DNA of 64,000 nucleotides, taken from positions 110,013 to 174,012 of the forward strand of contig JTDE01000297.1 of assembly GCA_014338405.1 (NCBI GenBank), read 5' to 3'. Made by a program: the position numbers and the translations under genes. The notes under the pieces were generated by a model. That model did no database searches and had not been told where the DNA came from. It saw nothing but the letters and a program-made list of their open reading frames with translations. Source of the DNA: Paragonimus skrjabini miyazakii (taxonomy: Eukaryota > Platyhelminthes > Trematoda > Plagiorchiida > Troglotrematidae). Shown here in pieces: positions 1 through 10,990 of the stretch (position 1 is the first letter of the stretch; every line of letters starts with the position of its first letter).

Positions 1-450
1 TTTGTCTCAAGTAACGTTTACATAGTTGGATTGGCAGATGAACATGAGTAGTTGTTACAGGTCATTCGGCTCGGACTGAGCATCACAGACGTACGGCCCT
101 CACTCGCAATTCGTAAAATTTCTGAGCATGCACTGACCGAATATCCATTCATTCAGAATGATTGAGACAATCTGATGGTACTATTATTGCAGACTTCTTG
201 AGACCGATCAATTACCTGATGTTTGCTGAACACCACTCACTCATCCAGTCAGCATTACATTCGACTGAACACAATTCCACGAATGTCAGCATTCGGACCG
301 TCAATTACCAAGATTTGACCACCGATTGAGATGTAGAAGGCGGACTGGTGTGTCACAATTTCGTCAGAGTGGATCGGATGGAAAAGTGTAGAAGGTTAGG
401 CCGAGGGGTTTGTGGTTTAACAATCGTACTGGCATTCCCACAGTTCGCTG

Positions 451-480
451 TGATGATGTTGATGATGATGATGATGATGA
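451..480 (+). repeat. TGA trinucleotide microsatellite (left arm)
   Basis: Seven uninterrupted TGA units occupy 460-480, preceded by an imperfect TGATGATGT stretch. The right arm has the same unit count in reverse complement (6154-6183). Such tracts change length quickly, so equality between the arms argues that they became identical very recently. Confidence 0.9.
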
Positions 481-693
481 CAATCCAGCTAGGTGGTCAC
501 CTATGAGGGTAGATCTATTCTCCCTAGAATAAGTAATCAGTTATATTGATCTACAAGGACCTACTACAAGATCATTTGCTAACAATATTGTCTCCCCAGA
601 ATCAATCAATATTTCCAAATAGTGGTTCTCTGGCCGATTCGTAAAACGCTGTACGAGAGCTGAGGCCTACTTACCAGGAAAACATTGCCTTGA

Positions 694-864
694 TACGGGG
701 CTCATGCTGAGTACGTCGTTCATATTCTGTCTGACTGTGTACGATATTCGGGTTATATTGCCTGCCAGGTGGAGAGTTTACGTATACGGAAAGATCATGT
801 GAGAATCGATGGGTTGGTGACTGAGCGGTGTCTGTCAAAGATCATGTGGGCCCTCGATAAGTAG
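694..864 (+). pseudogene. Open frame in left arm, ended by a TAG
   Basis: From the stop at 691-693 a frame stays open until TAG at 861-863 and reads like protein (for example VESLRIRKDHVRIDGLV). There is no ATG at its start. The right-arm copy has CAG (Gln) where this copy has TAG, and continues. The product is not recognised; it may be an exon-like fragment carried by the repeat, or chance. Confidence 0.3.
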
Positions 865-1019
865 AAGCCAGTGTGGGTAGTTGGATTTCTATCATAAATA
901 CTATAGTGAAAGTTTGGACAAAAAAGCTCTCGGTTATTTTAGGGTGGGGTATTTCATTTCTAACAAACTCCTGTTTCCCGGGCAGAACTTATTCTTGTAT
1001 CTGAAGTGCGGATCCCGTG

Positions 1020-1437
1020 GCTTTACCGTAGATATTGATGAGTCGGGTTTTGCCGCTACTTTACAATCGGAAAGATGCTTTTCGACCTCACGCGTATGGA
1101 AACACTGGTGACGCTTACGAATACTTCCGGGAAGCGAAATTATTCATCCAACGCGGCACTGGTTCTTCAAGTCAGCGAACATTGGTCGTGAACATTTCGC
1201 CAGTTATACGAGTGCGGTAAACCGAGTGCGCAAAAGTTCCAGCTGCGGACAATAATGGAGGATCAGTTCGATTGCAAAATATTTGACTGCGGACTACAAT
1301 CAACTACAGATGCTGATATTCGTATCTGACTTCTGAACAACAGTGAGGAGAATCCTGGTGTGACTGCCAGCCGTGGATACCGAGTTTCAACGCGTGATCA
1401 GCCTGAAACAAGCCACACCGATGACTAAACACCGGTG
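1020..1437 (+). pseudogene. Decayed Ty3/gypsy gag-like remnant
   Basis: Frames at 1035-1220 and 1261-1437 give residues that look like the gag of fluke gypsy elements, notably a DCGLQSTTDADIR stretch followed by LLNNSEENPGVT after an in-frame stop. No single frame covers the region. Assignment rests on recalled similarity and on the clear pol remnant downstream in the same orientation, so it is weaker than the pol call. Confidence 0.4.
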
Positions 1438-1999
1438 TCAGCTGTATTCTACGTCGTTTCATGGCCGGTACCTGACGGAAGAGCCGGGAAGTATCCTAAA
1501 ATATCTCTTACCGACCCCTCCCACAACTGCATGTTGGCAATACAATGATTAGCATTATGCGCGACTCTGTCCGTTCATATATCAAGGATACAACCGACAT
1601 GGGCACAAGGGGAAGTGTTGTCTTTCCACTCAATAATTCACACGCCTGCCACAACTTTCGAGGAACCACTGGTAAAATCCGGAGAAACGAATCACAAAAC
1701 TGAATTTGCTTTTGGCCGCCTTTAACTTCAGATTCGCTGCAACCTGCAAACACTTTTCGGTGAAAATTAACGGTAGTCGGGTATGCCTATAGTTTACCAC
1801 TGGTTCTGATAACACGCTGGTTTCACGATAAACTTGGAAGAACTTTGAGTATCCGAAGCATTCAGTGAGTTACATTGTGATGTCCAGCTCGGTGATGTCT
1901 TCGGTCTAGTTTATGGATAGACTAAATCTGAATCTTCTGGATCTTGTCTGGATTGTGCTGCTAAATTTTTCGGGAATGCTACTCTGTCAGTTGTGTAAC
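1438..1999 (+). other. Decayed gag-pol junction, no readable domain
   Basis: This stretch sits between the gag-like and reverse-transcriptase remnants and presumably held the nucleocapsid and protease region. Several short frames exist on both strands, but no zinc knuckle or DTG/DSG protease motif was found. The frame starting at 1913 (MDRLNLNLLDL) may echo the segment preceding the reverse transcriptase. Confidence 0.35.
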
Positions 2000-3100
2000 A
2001 ATGAAGAGTCCGTCTCCGTCAACAGATCACGTCCAACTGAACCTGTCCAAGAAGTTGAAAAACAAATTAGACAATATGTTTCAGAAGTGTTTTGGTTGGT
2101 GTACCAAGGCAAAATTGGCGATGAATTTTTGTCCGACTGCCAAACTTGTGTTCTTGTCTAGGCCACCCGATCCGCATGCAGCTCTAACAATTGTGAATGA
2201 GGACCTAGACAGGCTTTAATAATCCGGATGTATCCAGTCAGTCAATTTCTCCTCTTGGACAGCACCTGTTGTCACTATAAGGAAGGTAGACGGCTATATT
2301 CGGCTGCTCGCGGATTTTTCGAATGGGTTGAATGCTACTCTAAATGATTACCAATATTCTTTTCCAGTTCCCGATGACTTGTTCGCAAAGCTTAACTGTG
2401 ATAGAGAATTAGCCGAAACGCAATATAGTCAAAACTTATCTGCAAACTGAAGCCAACGAAAATTTCTGTGAATTGCCGACCATCAATACCTGCCGGTGCT
2501 TGTTCGAGTAATGTCGTCTCATTTTTGGAGTGAAACTTACGTCTGTAAGTTCCTAAAAGATCATGGATACAATGCTGTTTGACGTCCCGGGAGTAACAGC
2601 AAGTCTTGACAACATCACTGTATTTGGGTATTAATCCTGATGGTTTGTACAAAGAACTTGACCGTGTTCTAACCCAAATTCAAAAATATGGTTTAATTGT
2701 CGACCAACAAATTGCAACACGCTCATGCAGTCAGTCAAATACCTGAGGTTTACAACCGACCAGTATGACGGCTGCCTTAACCCAGCCAACTTCGAGTCAG
2801 TCAATGGAATAGCCCATTCACCCGACTTTTCAACGTTTTGGTCATTCCTAGGACTGGTGAACCACTACAGTACCTTCTTACCCTGCGGTGCACCATATCC
2901 GAGGGCTGCTAAGCCAACGCTCGAAAAGGAATGCAGTTTGGAGCTGCAGATAGAAGCATAGCGCACTGTTACGTGCACCAGCCTCACGCGCATTCCGACA
3001 CCTAGAAGCTTCGCAAAGGCTGTGTCTGCTTGTGCACTGGCCATCAAATAGGAGGATCATACTGCCAATACCGTTGAAACGTTCCTTTTCAGTTAGCGGA
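2000..3100 (+). pseudogene. Decayed Ty3/gypsy reverse transcriptase (pol)
   Basis: Successive frames carry the gypsy reverse-transcriptase order. The frame at 2001-2219 holds the segment before the palm. From 2256, WTAPVVTIRKVDGYIRLLAD matches the WxAPIVxVRKxDGxxRxCxD block, followed by a YSFPVPDDLFAKLN block. From 2431, YLQTEANENFCELPTINT matches the strand region. From about 2520 comes the GVK and IMDTML block. The catalytic YLDD equivalent reads SLDN at 2602-2613, losing one metal-binding Asp. GLVNHYSTFLP (2851-2880) is the connection-domain motif. Stops and frameshifts separate these parts, so the gene is dead. In the family this enzyme copies retroelement RNA into DNA. The style resembles CsRn1-type fluke elements. 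No convincing RNase H or integrase was found downstream. Confidence 0.85.
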
Positions 3101-4718
3101 CGACTTGAGATCGATAGGGTTCGAAAGAGAAGCTTGCAGTTGAAGCTCTGATGTGGCGCAGACAACGAACAACGAAGGACCTACTGCATCTTTAGGGGCC
3201 AGCAGCGACTAGCAGATTTTTCCGATGAAAGAACAGCTTAACGGGTCATATGGAGCTTGACCGCGTTCTTTGGCATTTTGTCACTCGGTACTAACCACGG
3301 TCTGTCGATGGTTAGAGACTGTCGAATCTTTTAACCGATCGCTTCTTTAATAAGCGGGCCACTAAGAAATTCAAGACTTGGAGGAGTGACTGGACAACAC
3401 TAAAAATCGAGAGCCACACTAGATATGTAAAAGTTGGCGGTAAGGAGAGGTGATGGAACGCTGATAGCTGTCTGTCAGTCTAGCTGCACAAGATCCGCGG
3501 TAATCCCACTCTAGGTTAACAGGTATTAACGCACGCGCAATCAGCAAACTGCAATTGGAGGTGTTATTGTAGTGGATTAGCAAACCGGAGGTGCGTGTAT
3601 TCCAACTCTCGGCAGAATATCTCAACGCGGCAACATGGGCGACTGGACATGCCATTGTTCAACGAGATCGGACTAACGGACGAGCCATTGCCATAGAATG
3701 GATGACCAGACATGATTATTTCAACACTCGGTGGGATAGCTAAATGCGATCTTGAAATACGGTCAAAACCCACCGCAGATAGAGCAACAGAACGAGCCAG
3801 GGCCCGACAAAATCGGACCAACGGATGAGGAATGTCAGGCAGAATCCCCTGCTAGAAGACGTCGGTCACACACATACTGGGCAGAAGTGCACGCGGTGTG
3901 TGAACGGAAAGCGAGTGTGTGTTGTTGTCCGGAATTCCGGTTCATGAACGCGAGCGGTCGCGTGACATGACCACCGGCGAGTTAGACAATAAAGATTATG
4001 GTTTATTGGACGCCTGTTCGCTACATCATGAGCTGCATCTCCTAATGAAGCAAGCAAGACGAACCGCAAACATCATTCGGTCCGAGTTGGGAGTAACATC
4101 ATTCTCAAGATTGTGAAAACTCAGAGGTAGAACCGGAAGTCAGCTAGCTGAAATGAAGGAAGAATATTCCCGCCCACATTTTCTGAGATAGAATTAGTGT
4201 CATTTGAATAGTTATGTATTATCCGAATTAGTCAAGCAGACTGAAGCCGTGCGACAGAGCATCTGTGTTTTAAGTTTGCTTGACCTGCACCTCCTTGTAT
4301 TCTGGCCGATGTACCCATAGATTGAATGGTTCCAACGGCACAACTGCCATATATGGTCGTGGCGTCTGGGTCTCATATCTCCGATTTCGTAGTCGTCAGT
4401 TCCGTCTGTTAGCTTTAATCAAGAAAGAATTCAAGAGGATGTCACCAGACACAGTGTAGCGAGCAATCTCTGTCAATCATTCAGTATCAGGCCAAATATA
4501 TATAATTTCTAGGAAATGGTATTGTCAGAAAGAATCAAAAACAGGTGAGAAATTCAGATGAGATCAACCATGTCATAAATGCAAATGGAGATAACGTTTT
4601 GGTACGGTCGAATCACAATTATAATCCCATTGTAACCATGGCAGTTTGATCGATCGGTGGTCGGACAAGACAATCGCAAGGACTGGACGAAATGTGTCTG
4701 GATGCAGAAGGGTAGTTT
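3101..4718 (+). other. Interior of inverted repeat, no recognisable gene
   Basis: The RNase H and integrase domains of the gypsy element would be expected here. Only short frames interrupted by stops are present on both strands, and no HHCC zinc-binding or DDE signature could be picked out. It is either too decayed to read or unrelated filler. Confidence 0.5.
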
Positions 4719-5144
4719 ATGCAAAATAATTCCCATGATCTCAGAAGTAAAAAGAATTCGGCATCTCACAGCTTTCAACTGAGCGTCATTGACTTGTTAC
4801 AACAGAAGAAAGGGCGTGGCTTAGAGTACGGTACAATCAGAATCGACATGGTGTGCTACAATCGACCCGGTAGTCGTCTATGTAAAACCACTGTAGATCC
4901 AAGATGGAGAATGTTCCTCAATAAGTTTAGACAAACGTTTGGACGCGCGACCCACGTGACTAAAACCACCGGAACGCGTAGGAAGATGATTATATGCAGT
5001 GATTGTCTCCGCCGCTTAAGACAAATACAAAACTTCGCATTTCTATTGGTCAGCTCGTACCATTTGTCACTCCCCTGGTGCACATGGCAAAGAAGAAGTG
5101 TAGGGCACTCAATTACCCAAATGCAAACAATTGGCAGTGTATGA
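4719..5144 (+). other. Unassigned 141-codon open frame
   Basis: The frame opens with ATG and encodes a basic product rich in Arg and Lys (RRKMIICSDCLRRLRQIQN), overlapping a 75-codon minus-strand frame. I do not recognise a domain. Placement inside the inverted repeat, downstream of dead gypsy pol, makes a retroelement relic or chance frame more likely than a host gene. Confidence 0.2.
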
Positions 5145-5679
5145 AGAATATATATATACTACCATTTTAACATTTCAGCTCTAACCTATCTGCTGCTTAC
5201 TGTGAACCGGTCTAAGTATATACATCATACCATCTGACAACAGTTATTGGATGGGATGCAGGGGAAGGACAAGACACTACAGCTGAGATAAACGAGTTGT
5301 ACATGTTAACGTCCTTCGTGTACGAAATATTGGATGTCCCATTATGATCACTACGGCGTGTCAGAAGTTTGGGGTTGGTGTAAATTTGGAACACAGTAAA
5401 GGGGTTAATCGAGTCTATATTACGATCTAATGCCAGGTTGCTATTCACAACTAATGTCTCCGGAAGCCTATCGAGGCTATCACACTGGCTACCTGTTCAC
5501 GTCATTGAAACACGTTAACCATATCTGGGTTGTTTGGCCAATGATCGTCAGCGTAGGGGACACGGAAAACCTGAATGTATTGTACGTAGTCCTGGATAAG
5601 AAGGTGGTAAGGTATGTTTACAGCAGCCAGCCGACACGGACTATAAATGCACATGCACAACAACGGAAGAAACAAATCT
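5145..5679 (+). other. Right interior of inverted repeat, no gene assigned
   Basis: An 87-codon plus-strand frame (5430-5693) is open but not recognised. No LTR-like TG...CA boundary, primer-binding site or polypurine tract could be identified next to the right arm. Confidence 0.35.
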
Positions 5680-5940
5680 TCATGGTCTGCTAGATGGCTT
5701 GGACTTGATAAGAAAAAAGTACTGGACTATTAATCGAATAGGCTCAGTTTGACGCACTAGCACTGGCTTCTGCTTATCGAGCGCCCACATGATCTTTGAC
5801 AGACACCGCTCAGTCACCAACCCATCGATTCTCACATGATCTTTCCGTATACGTAAACTCTCCACCTGGCAGGCAATATAACCCGAATATCGTACACAGT
5901 CAGACAGAATATGAACGACGTACTCAGCATGAGCCCCGTA
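5680..5940 (-). other. Open frame running from right arm into interior
   Basis: This is the counterpart of the left-arm frame. It is open without ATG from 5940 through the arm and 81 bases past its inner edge, about 86 codons. The arm-encoded part includes VESLRIRKDHVRIDGLV and IMWALDKQKPV. At the position paired with 862 it has CAG rather than TAG. The composition looks protein-like, but I recognise no family. An exon captured by the repeat is one possibility. Confidence 0.25.
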
Positions 5941-6633
5941 TCAAGGCAATGTTTTCCTGGTAAGTAGGCCTCAGCTCTCGTACAGCGTTTTACGAATCGG
6001 CCAGAGAACCACTATTTGGAAATATTGATTGATTCTGGGGAGACAATATTGTTAGCAAATGATCTTGTAGTAGGTCCTTGTAGATCAATATAACTGATTA
6101 CTTATTCTAGGGAGAATAGATCTACCCTCATAGGTGACCACCTAGCTGGATTGTCATCATCATCATCATCATCAACATCATCACAGCGAACTGTGGGAAT
6201 GCCAGTACGATTGTTAAACCACAAACCCCTCGGCCTAACCTTCTACACTTTTCCATCCGATCCACTCTGACGAAATTGTGACACACCAGTCCGCCTTCTA
6301 CATCTCAATCGGTGGTCAAATCTTGGTAATTGACGGTCCGAATGCTGACATTCGTGGAATTGTGTTCAGTCGAATGTAATGCTGACTGGATGAGTGAGTG
6401 GTGTTCAGCAAACATCAGGTAATTGATCGGTCTCAAGAAGTCTGCAATAATAGTACCATCAGATTGTCTCAATCATTCTGAATGAATGGATATTCGGTCA
6501 GTGCATGCTCAGAAATTTTACGAATTGCGAGTGAGGGCCGTACGTCTGTGATGCTCAGTCCGAGCCGAATGACCTGTAACAACTACTCATGTTCATCTGC
6601 CAATCCAACTATGTAAACGTTACTTGAGACAAA
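5761..6633 (-). repeat. Right arm of the giant inverted repeat
   Basis: Exact reverse complement of 1-873 except at the bases paired with 852 and 862. The inner limit is clear because similarity stops at 5761. The outer limit is uncertain because the partner sequence lies before the window. Sequence after 6633 continues as ordinary AT-rich DNA, with no obvious target-site duplication testable from here. Confidence 0.95.
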
Positions 6634-8228
6634 ATCGTGAAATGAATTGACTTTGGATTTTGTAAACTTGTTCTTCCGTTCGAAATTTTGAGTTCGATTT
6701 TACGACGCAGGGTGACTGCATGTGGGCTACTCATGAGTAGTACGTGTGATTTCTGAATTTCCCCATCACCCCAACTGTGTAATTATGTGGTATTTATTCT
6801 TAATAATATATTAGTATATGAGTGCTGTTATTAGTCTCATAAATGTCACCAAATACCAGTTTGCCCTATTCCACACTCACTTGCTGTCAACATGCAAATG
6901 AGTGTTTTTGTTGATTGTTTGATAGAAATGACGGGGTCAAACGAGTGTTATGATCGGTCAAATCAAATTTGTCTTGCCTTGGGCTGGCCAAGTAAAAGGC
7001 TGCCCTCACAATTGCAACATATACGTGTGCTATTCGTCCCCTGTTTGTCATCTCGTGGTGGTTCTGTGTCTGTGAGCGTCTCAGGTGTGTGTGTGTCGCG
7101 ATCGTTCAGGATTGTTTGAGTGCACCTTGTGTAGTTATGTTGTTGTCGTCAGGATAATGCCGCAAGTTCGAGTGGATGCTACTTGAACAGGAACTGGAAT
7201 AGTAGAATTGTGACGTTGATTGTGTCATATATAGATTGGGCGTTTGTTAGTATCTGTCACACTCAACTTAATCGGACAATAACACAGGTTTTATTTTTTT
7301 AGCCGATCAATTGCTTTCGTTTGCCTGGTCATTTTTATGCAAAATTGATGCATTCGGCTTGGGTTTACTTTTCTGGATCGTTTAATCTGCACTTCGTGCA
7401 ATACACCCTATGTTGTTTTAGGTTTCTTGTGTGTTAACAGAATCGAGTTTCCAATTTGAACTCTGTTTGTTTCTTTCCTACTCTTCTCTTTCGGAGTTTT
7501 TCTTACTTACTCGAAACAGCTAACCCTCAAACATCTTCCGGCATGTTATGAGACTAACATATCCGATAATAGAGGTACGTATATGTCAATGGCATTACGG
7601 ATACTTACTGACATCAGTCAGAATGCAGAGTATACGTATTCTGTGAATTTTAATTAAACCAGTTTTAATAATTCACTTGAAACCGGAACCAAAGTTGTTC
7701 GGTCTGTTTGTAATTCAACTATTGACGAGTAATAAAGTGTGTTCAACCCGACCTACTCTTACTAGGATCCATTAAGGGGGTCTAATTTAAAGGAGTAATA
7801 GATTAGCTCTTTATTCAAATTCAGACAAATAGCCTGCAGACTTTTTAGGTAACATTTTTAGTAAGCCAAATCTAGATATGACCAATGTGTTACAACAATT
7901 TTTAAAAATGGTTTGTTGCTCTGAATTTCATTTCAGCACTGTTGCACCTCAGAGTTAAGGAATCTGACCATATCATCGTAAGTAGCTTTGGAATCCATCA
8001 CGATCATTGGTCCATATATCTATGGCAAAACGCCATTATATGTGAACAGAAACAAACAGCCCCAAGCCTTGATATTGAGCCTTATTCGTTATGTTGTTAA
8101 TCCGTCCCTTAAGGAGCAGACATTCAGGATTTTGCTCATATCAGTTTGTATGAAACTGGTTGATAACTCCGTAACACATGGCTTATTTAAACAACTTCAA
8201 CTTTACTTCAACTTTGCTTTTATATTCA
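6634..8228. other. Non-coding DNA between inverted repeat and first SINE
   Basis: AT-rich sequence with scattered TG-rich stretches (around 7080-7100). Short frames such as 6892-7119 and 7988-8287 show no domain, and the latter runs into the SINE tail. No gene is supported. Confidence 0.5.
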
Positions 8229-8472
8229 TTGAACATCACTCGTATTTCATCGCAGCTGTCACATTCCTACAGTTTTTCCAGTCATGATCTTTCGAAACGA
8301 AGATCTGAGTTTCGCTCATGTTAGAGCTGGTCAGTAGTGCGTTTCCTTGCCACGGACCGGACGGGAACTCCGACCACGCTTTCATCAGGTAACCGTGTTG
8401 ACCACTGCGCCATTGACCTCACATCAGGTAAGACTGAATTATCATATGTATACGCTCAGCTACATTTGTGTA
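8229..8472 (-). mobile_element. tRNA-derived SINE, family A
   Basis: On the minus strand the unit reads: a 5' lead with ATATGATAATT, GAGGTCAATGGCGCAGTGGT (pol III A-box TGGCGCAGTGG), a degenerate B-box region (GGAGTTCCCGTCCGG), then a common body (CTCTAACATGAGCGAAACTC) and a 3' end with GTGATGTTCAATG. The same order occurs at 16009-16245, 29360-29600 and 61966-62235. SINEs are non-autonomous and borrow LINE machinery. The body has diverged, so this copy is old. Confidence 0.75.
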
Positions 8473-10676
8473 TGAGTAATGCTTTTGCTAACCACAAAGA
8501 CATACTATACAGATTGCAAAAATCAGATGTGGCTATATTATCAAAGCTTGTCTGTCCCGACGCGGGGCGTCAGGCACATGAGTGAGACATTAACAAATGA
8601 CTGTATATATGATACGTACGTTCTTTTCGATCGGACGGTGTTCACGAGATACTGAGGTCAACTGCTTCGACAAAAATGGATCAGTTATATTTTCTGTAAC
8701 TTTCCAGAGCTGTCATTGTGATCAAATGTCGACGCCCGGTGCTGGTGAGCCCGTGGATATCAAATGTGTTATCTTGTTTGCAATACCCAGAAAAACCACA
8801 CTGTTGAAACCGTTCTGGCGACAGAACGTCGCAGAAGCGTCAGCACGTAGTCCGTGCCCCTCACTGAGCTATTCAATCGAGAAAAATCAGAACAGGAATC
8901 TAAGGGGCACTAAGTAATCCCAATTTATTAGAAGAACAGCACCCTTTTTCTAAAGGAACACTATTCACGACTGCTACTAAGCGACAGGTGTCCTCATGTT
9001 TTGATTGGCTAGTTTGTTGCTGTGTTTTTCCACGACCTTGCATCTGGCAACTCGGTTGTTTGATACGGATACGCATTCAGCAGCTGCCAATCGCCGTCTA
9101 TGACTGGCCGGCGCCAGTTTGACCATAATTCCGTCTGTAGCAGCCTGTGTGCGGACAGTGATTGGCTGAACTTTCTCCAATCAAGAAACCGATCTAGTCC
9201 AATTTCATTACAGTCCATAGGATCGGAATGTACTGAAGATCACACACCGTCTTCCCTTTCTCATTCGGCAAGGTGACGATCTAAAATGTTACATCAGACT
9301 GTACGACGAAAGCAGAGCAACAGTAATCGTCAGGTTAACAGCCCACTGTGACCTAAATACTCTCGTTTCTTAGGAAAACGCAAGGAACTAGATAGTTACA
9401 GTAAAGTAGGAATCGACAATTTTAATCGGTCGTTTGTTCACTGGCTGGTTCTAAATGGCTTTTAAGTCCTATCGTTGGTTTCTTGGCAGGTAATTGGCTG
9501 TTGTGTATCGACTGTGTGCTTGTACTGTTTGAATGTTCTGCACTAATTCGTCGGTTTGTTGACCAAATAAACGTGCACGGAATGCACGCTCTAACTGCGT
9601 CCAGTGTTATGAATGATCGTTGTGTGCACCAGACAATTTAAACCTGTCATCTAGTGAGATGTCAACTCGAGTGAATGAGTGGACACTCGTAACATGAGCC
9701 TATGGTTCAAGCAGCATTGCGTCATTGATGGTGAGTGACAGGACGCTTAGCGGCGTCCAACGCGTTACGGGGCCGACAGTTTGTAGGGCACCGTAGCGGA
9801 ATGAGCCAACACTTAGTGAGTAGCTACAGTATAGTCTGTGTTAGATCTGCTCGGGCAGATTCATATTTATCACTGAGTTGCGCGTAACCTGTGAGCCCGA
9901 TTACATTAGTTGAGACGGTCATCTAAGCAGAATGATCCTAAGGTACCCGAAAACGTCAAGACGATGTTTGAAAAAACCGGACTTTATAGAGCAGTGAAAA
10001 AACTGTCCAAGATAATAGTTTTCTCCTTCGGAATATAACTCGACCGGGTACCCAGGTAAATGAGCAGGGACCAACCAAAATAACGGGGTTGTTCAGGGTC
10101 CTCGAAAATGGCCAAGGTGACGAACAAACCTGCTCACTAAAACAAATGGGTCCGGATAGTGGTAAACAGGTTACAAACGGTGGGTTCAAAAAACCTCGAC
10201 AAATATGCTTATACGTTTGAAAGCAAAATGAAATTAGAAGACAGATATGAAACTTTATCAGATAATCAGCCCAGAATGTTTTCTTTAATAAAACAGATGT
10301 CTTGAGAAAAATGAGGTGCGTCCTGTGCAAATAAATTCTGCATTCTGCAACAATTACTTGGCATGTCAAACGTGCTAAGCAAATTGCTGTAGACAGGTCA
10401 GCTATCTCGACAATCCGAAACTGTGCGTTTTCTACGGTATTCCATTTTGGTCTCTAATGCAAGCGGATTTTCACTGGGATACTCGATGCAGAACTGCGCT
10501 CAGACTGAAAATACTGCACACTGGACAGACTGGACAAAATTTTCCCAACCAGACTGCAAACACTATGACGACAGATATACGACTGGGCATTGCTGCAAGC
10601 GGGGAAGACTACTCACTCTCGGTTTGAACAATCTTCTCCAGTAAGGATGCCGGTTTGTCTACTGCGTCAGTGGTTT
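8473..10676. other. No recognisable gene
   Basis: Open frames at 8597-8917 (+, 106 codons) and 9956-10369 (-, 137 codons) are the longest. The region around 9956-10250 is open on both strands, which argues against reading either as coding. No domain, splice-bounded exon or repeat family was recognised. Confidence 0.45.
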
Positions 10677-10729
10677 TCACTGGTTACCAGATCGTCCCTT
10701 GTGATATGGTTTGAACAAGTACCTTCCGT

Positions 10730-10990
10730 TCAAATTTGTACAACTGCATTTTTGCCTATACTGTAGCAGGAAAGCCACACGTTCTGGCTTCGCGTACCCA
10801 TTACACTCGTTAACCAACTTTGTGCAACGTTGAGATACTGAAGACAACGTTTTTCTGAAGTAAGGGTTCCAACGACAGTCCTGTAAAAGGAGACAGTGGA
10901 AACAGGCGTGAACCAAAGTTCCAGTGAGACGTGCACATGACTTACACAATCGAAAACCAAAATGGTGCCAGCAACAAGGCAGCACAATGC
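10730..10990 (-). repeat. Dispersed repeat M, copy 1, with mini-intron-like core
   Basis: On the minus strand this matches 51560-51810 (+) over about 240 bases. Both copies carry GTAAGT at one end and a pyrimidine-rich stretch ending ACAG at the other, spanning 65 bases here (10945 to 10881). The flanking sequence after the ACAG reads TGGAACCC in both. In translation both keep a WNPYF-like segment, with a 2-base indel between copies. It may be a duplicated fragment of an intron-containing gene or element. The product is not recognised. Confidence 0.65.

Larger units (their letters stand above)
1..873 (+). repeat. Left arm of a giant inverted repeat
   Basis: This arm is the reverse complement of 5761-6633; paired positions sum to 6634. 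Read base by base, 1-851 is identical to its partner, including the (TGA)7 microsatellite. Two mismatches follow (852 and 862) in the last 22 bases, and after 873 the arms stop matching. The outer end is cut by the window start, so the true arm may be longer. No transposase is visible. It could be a long-terminal-inverted-repeat element, an inverted segmental duplication kept uniform by gene conversion, or an assembly error. Confidence 0.95.

Noticed and set aside
1..6633. Polinton/Maverick-type large DNA transposon
   Set aside because: The long inverted arms are suggestive, but the interior shows gypsy reverse transcriptase and no protein-primed polymerase, packaging ATPase or capsid frames.
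9956..10369. 137-codon minus-strand gene
   Set aside because: The plus strand is also open over much of it, there is no motif, and no splice-bounded structure.
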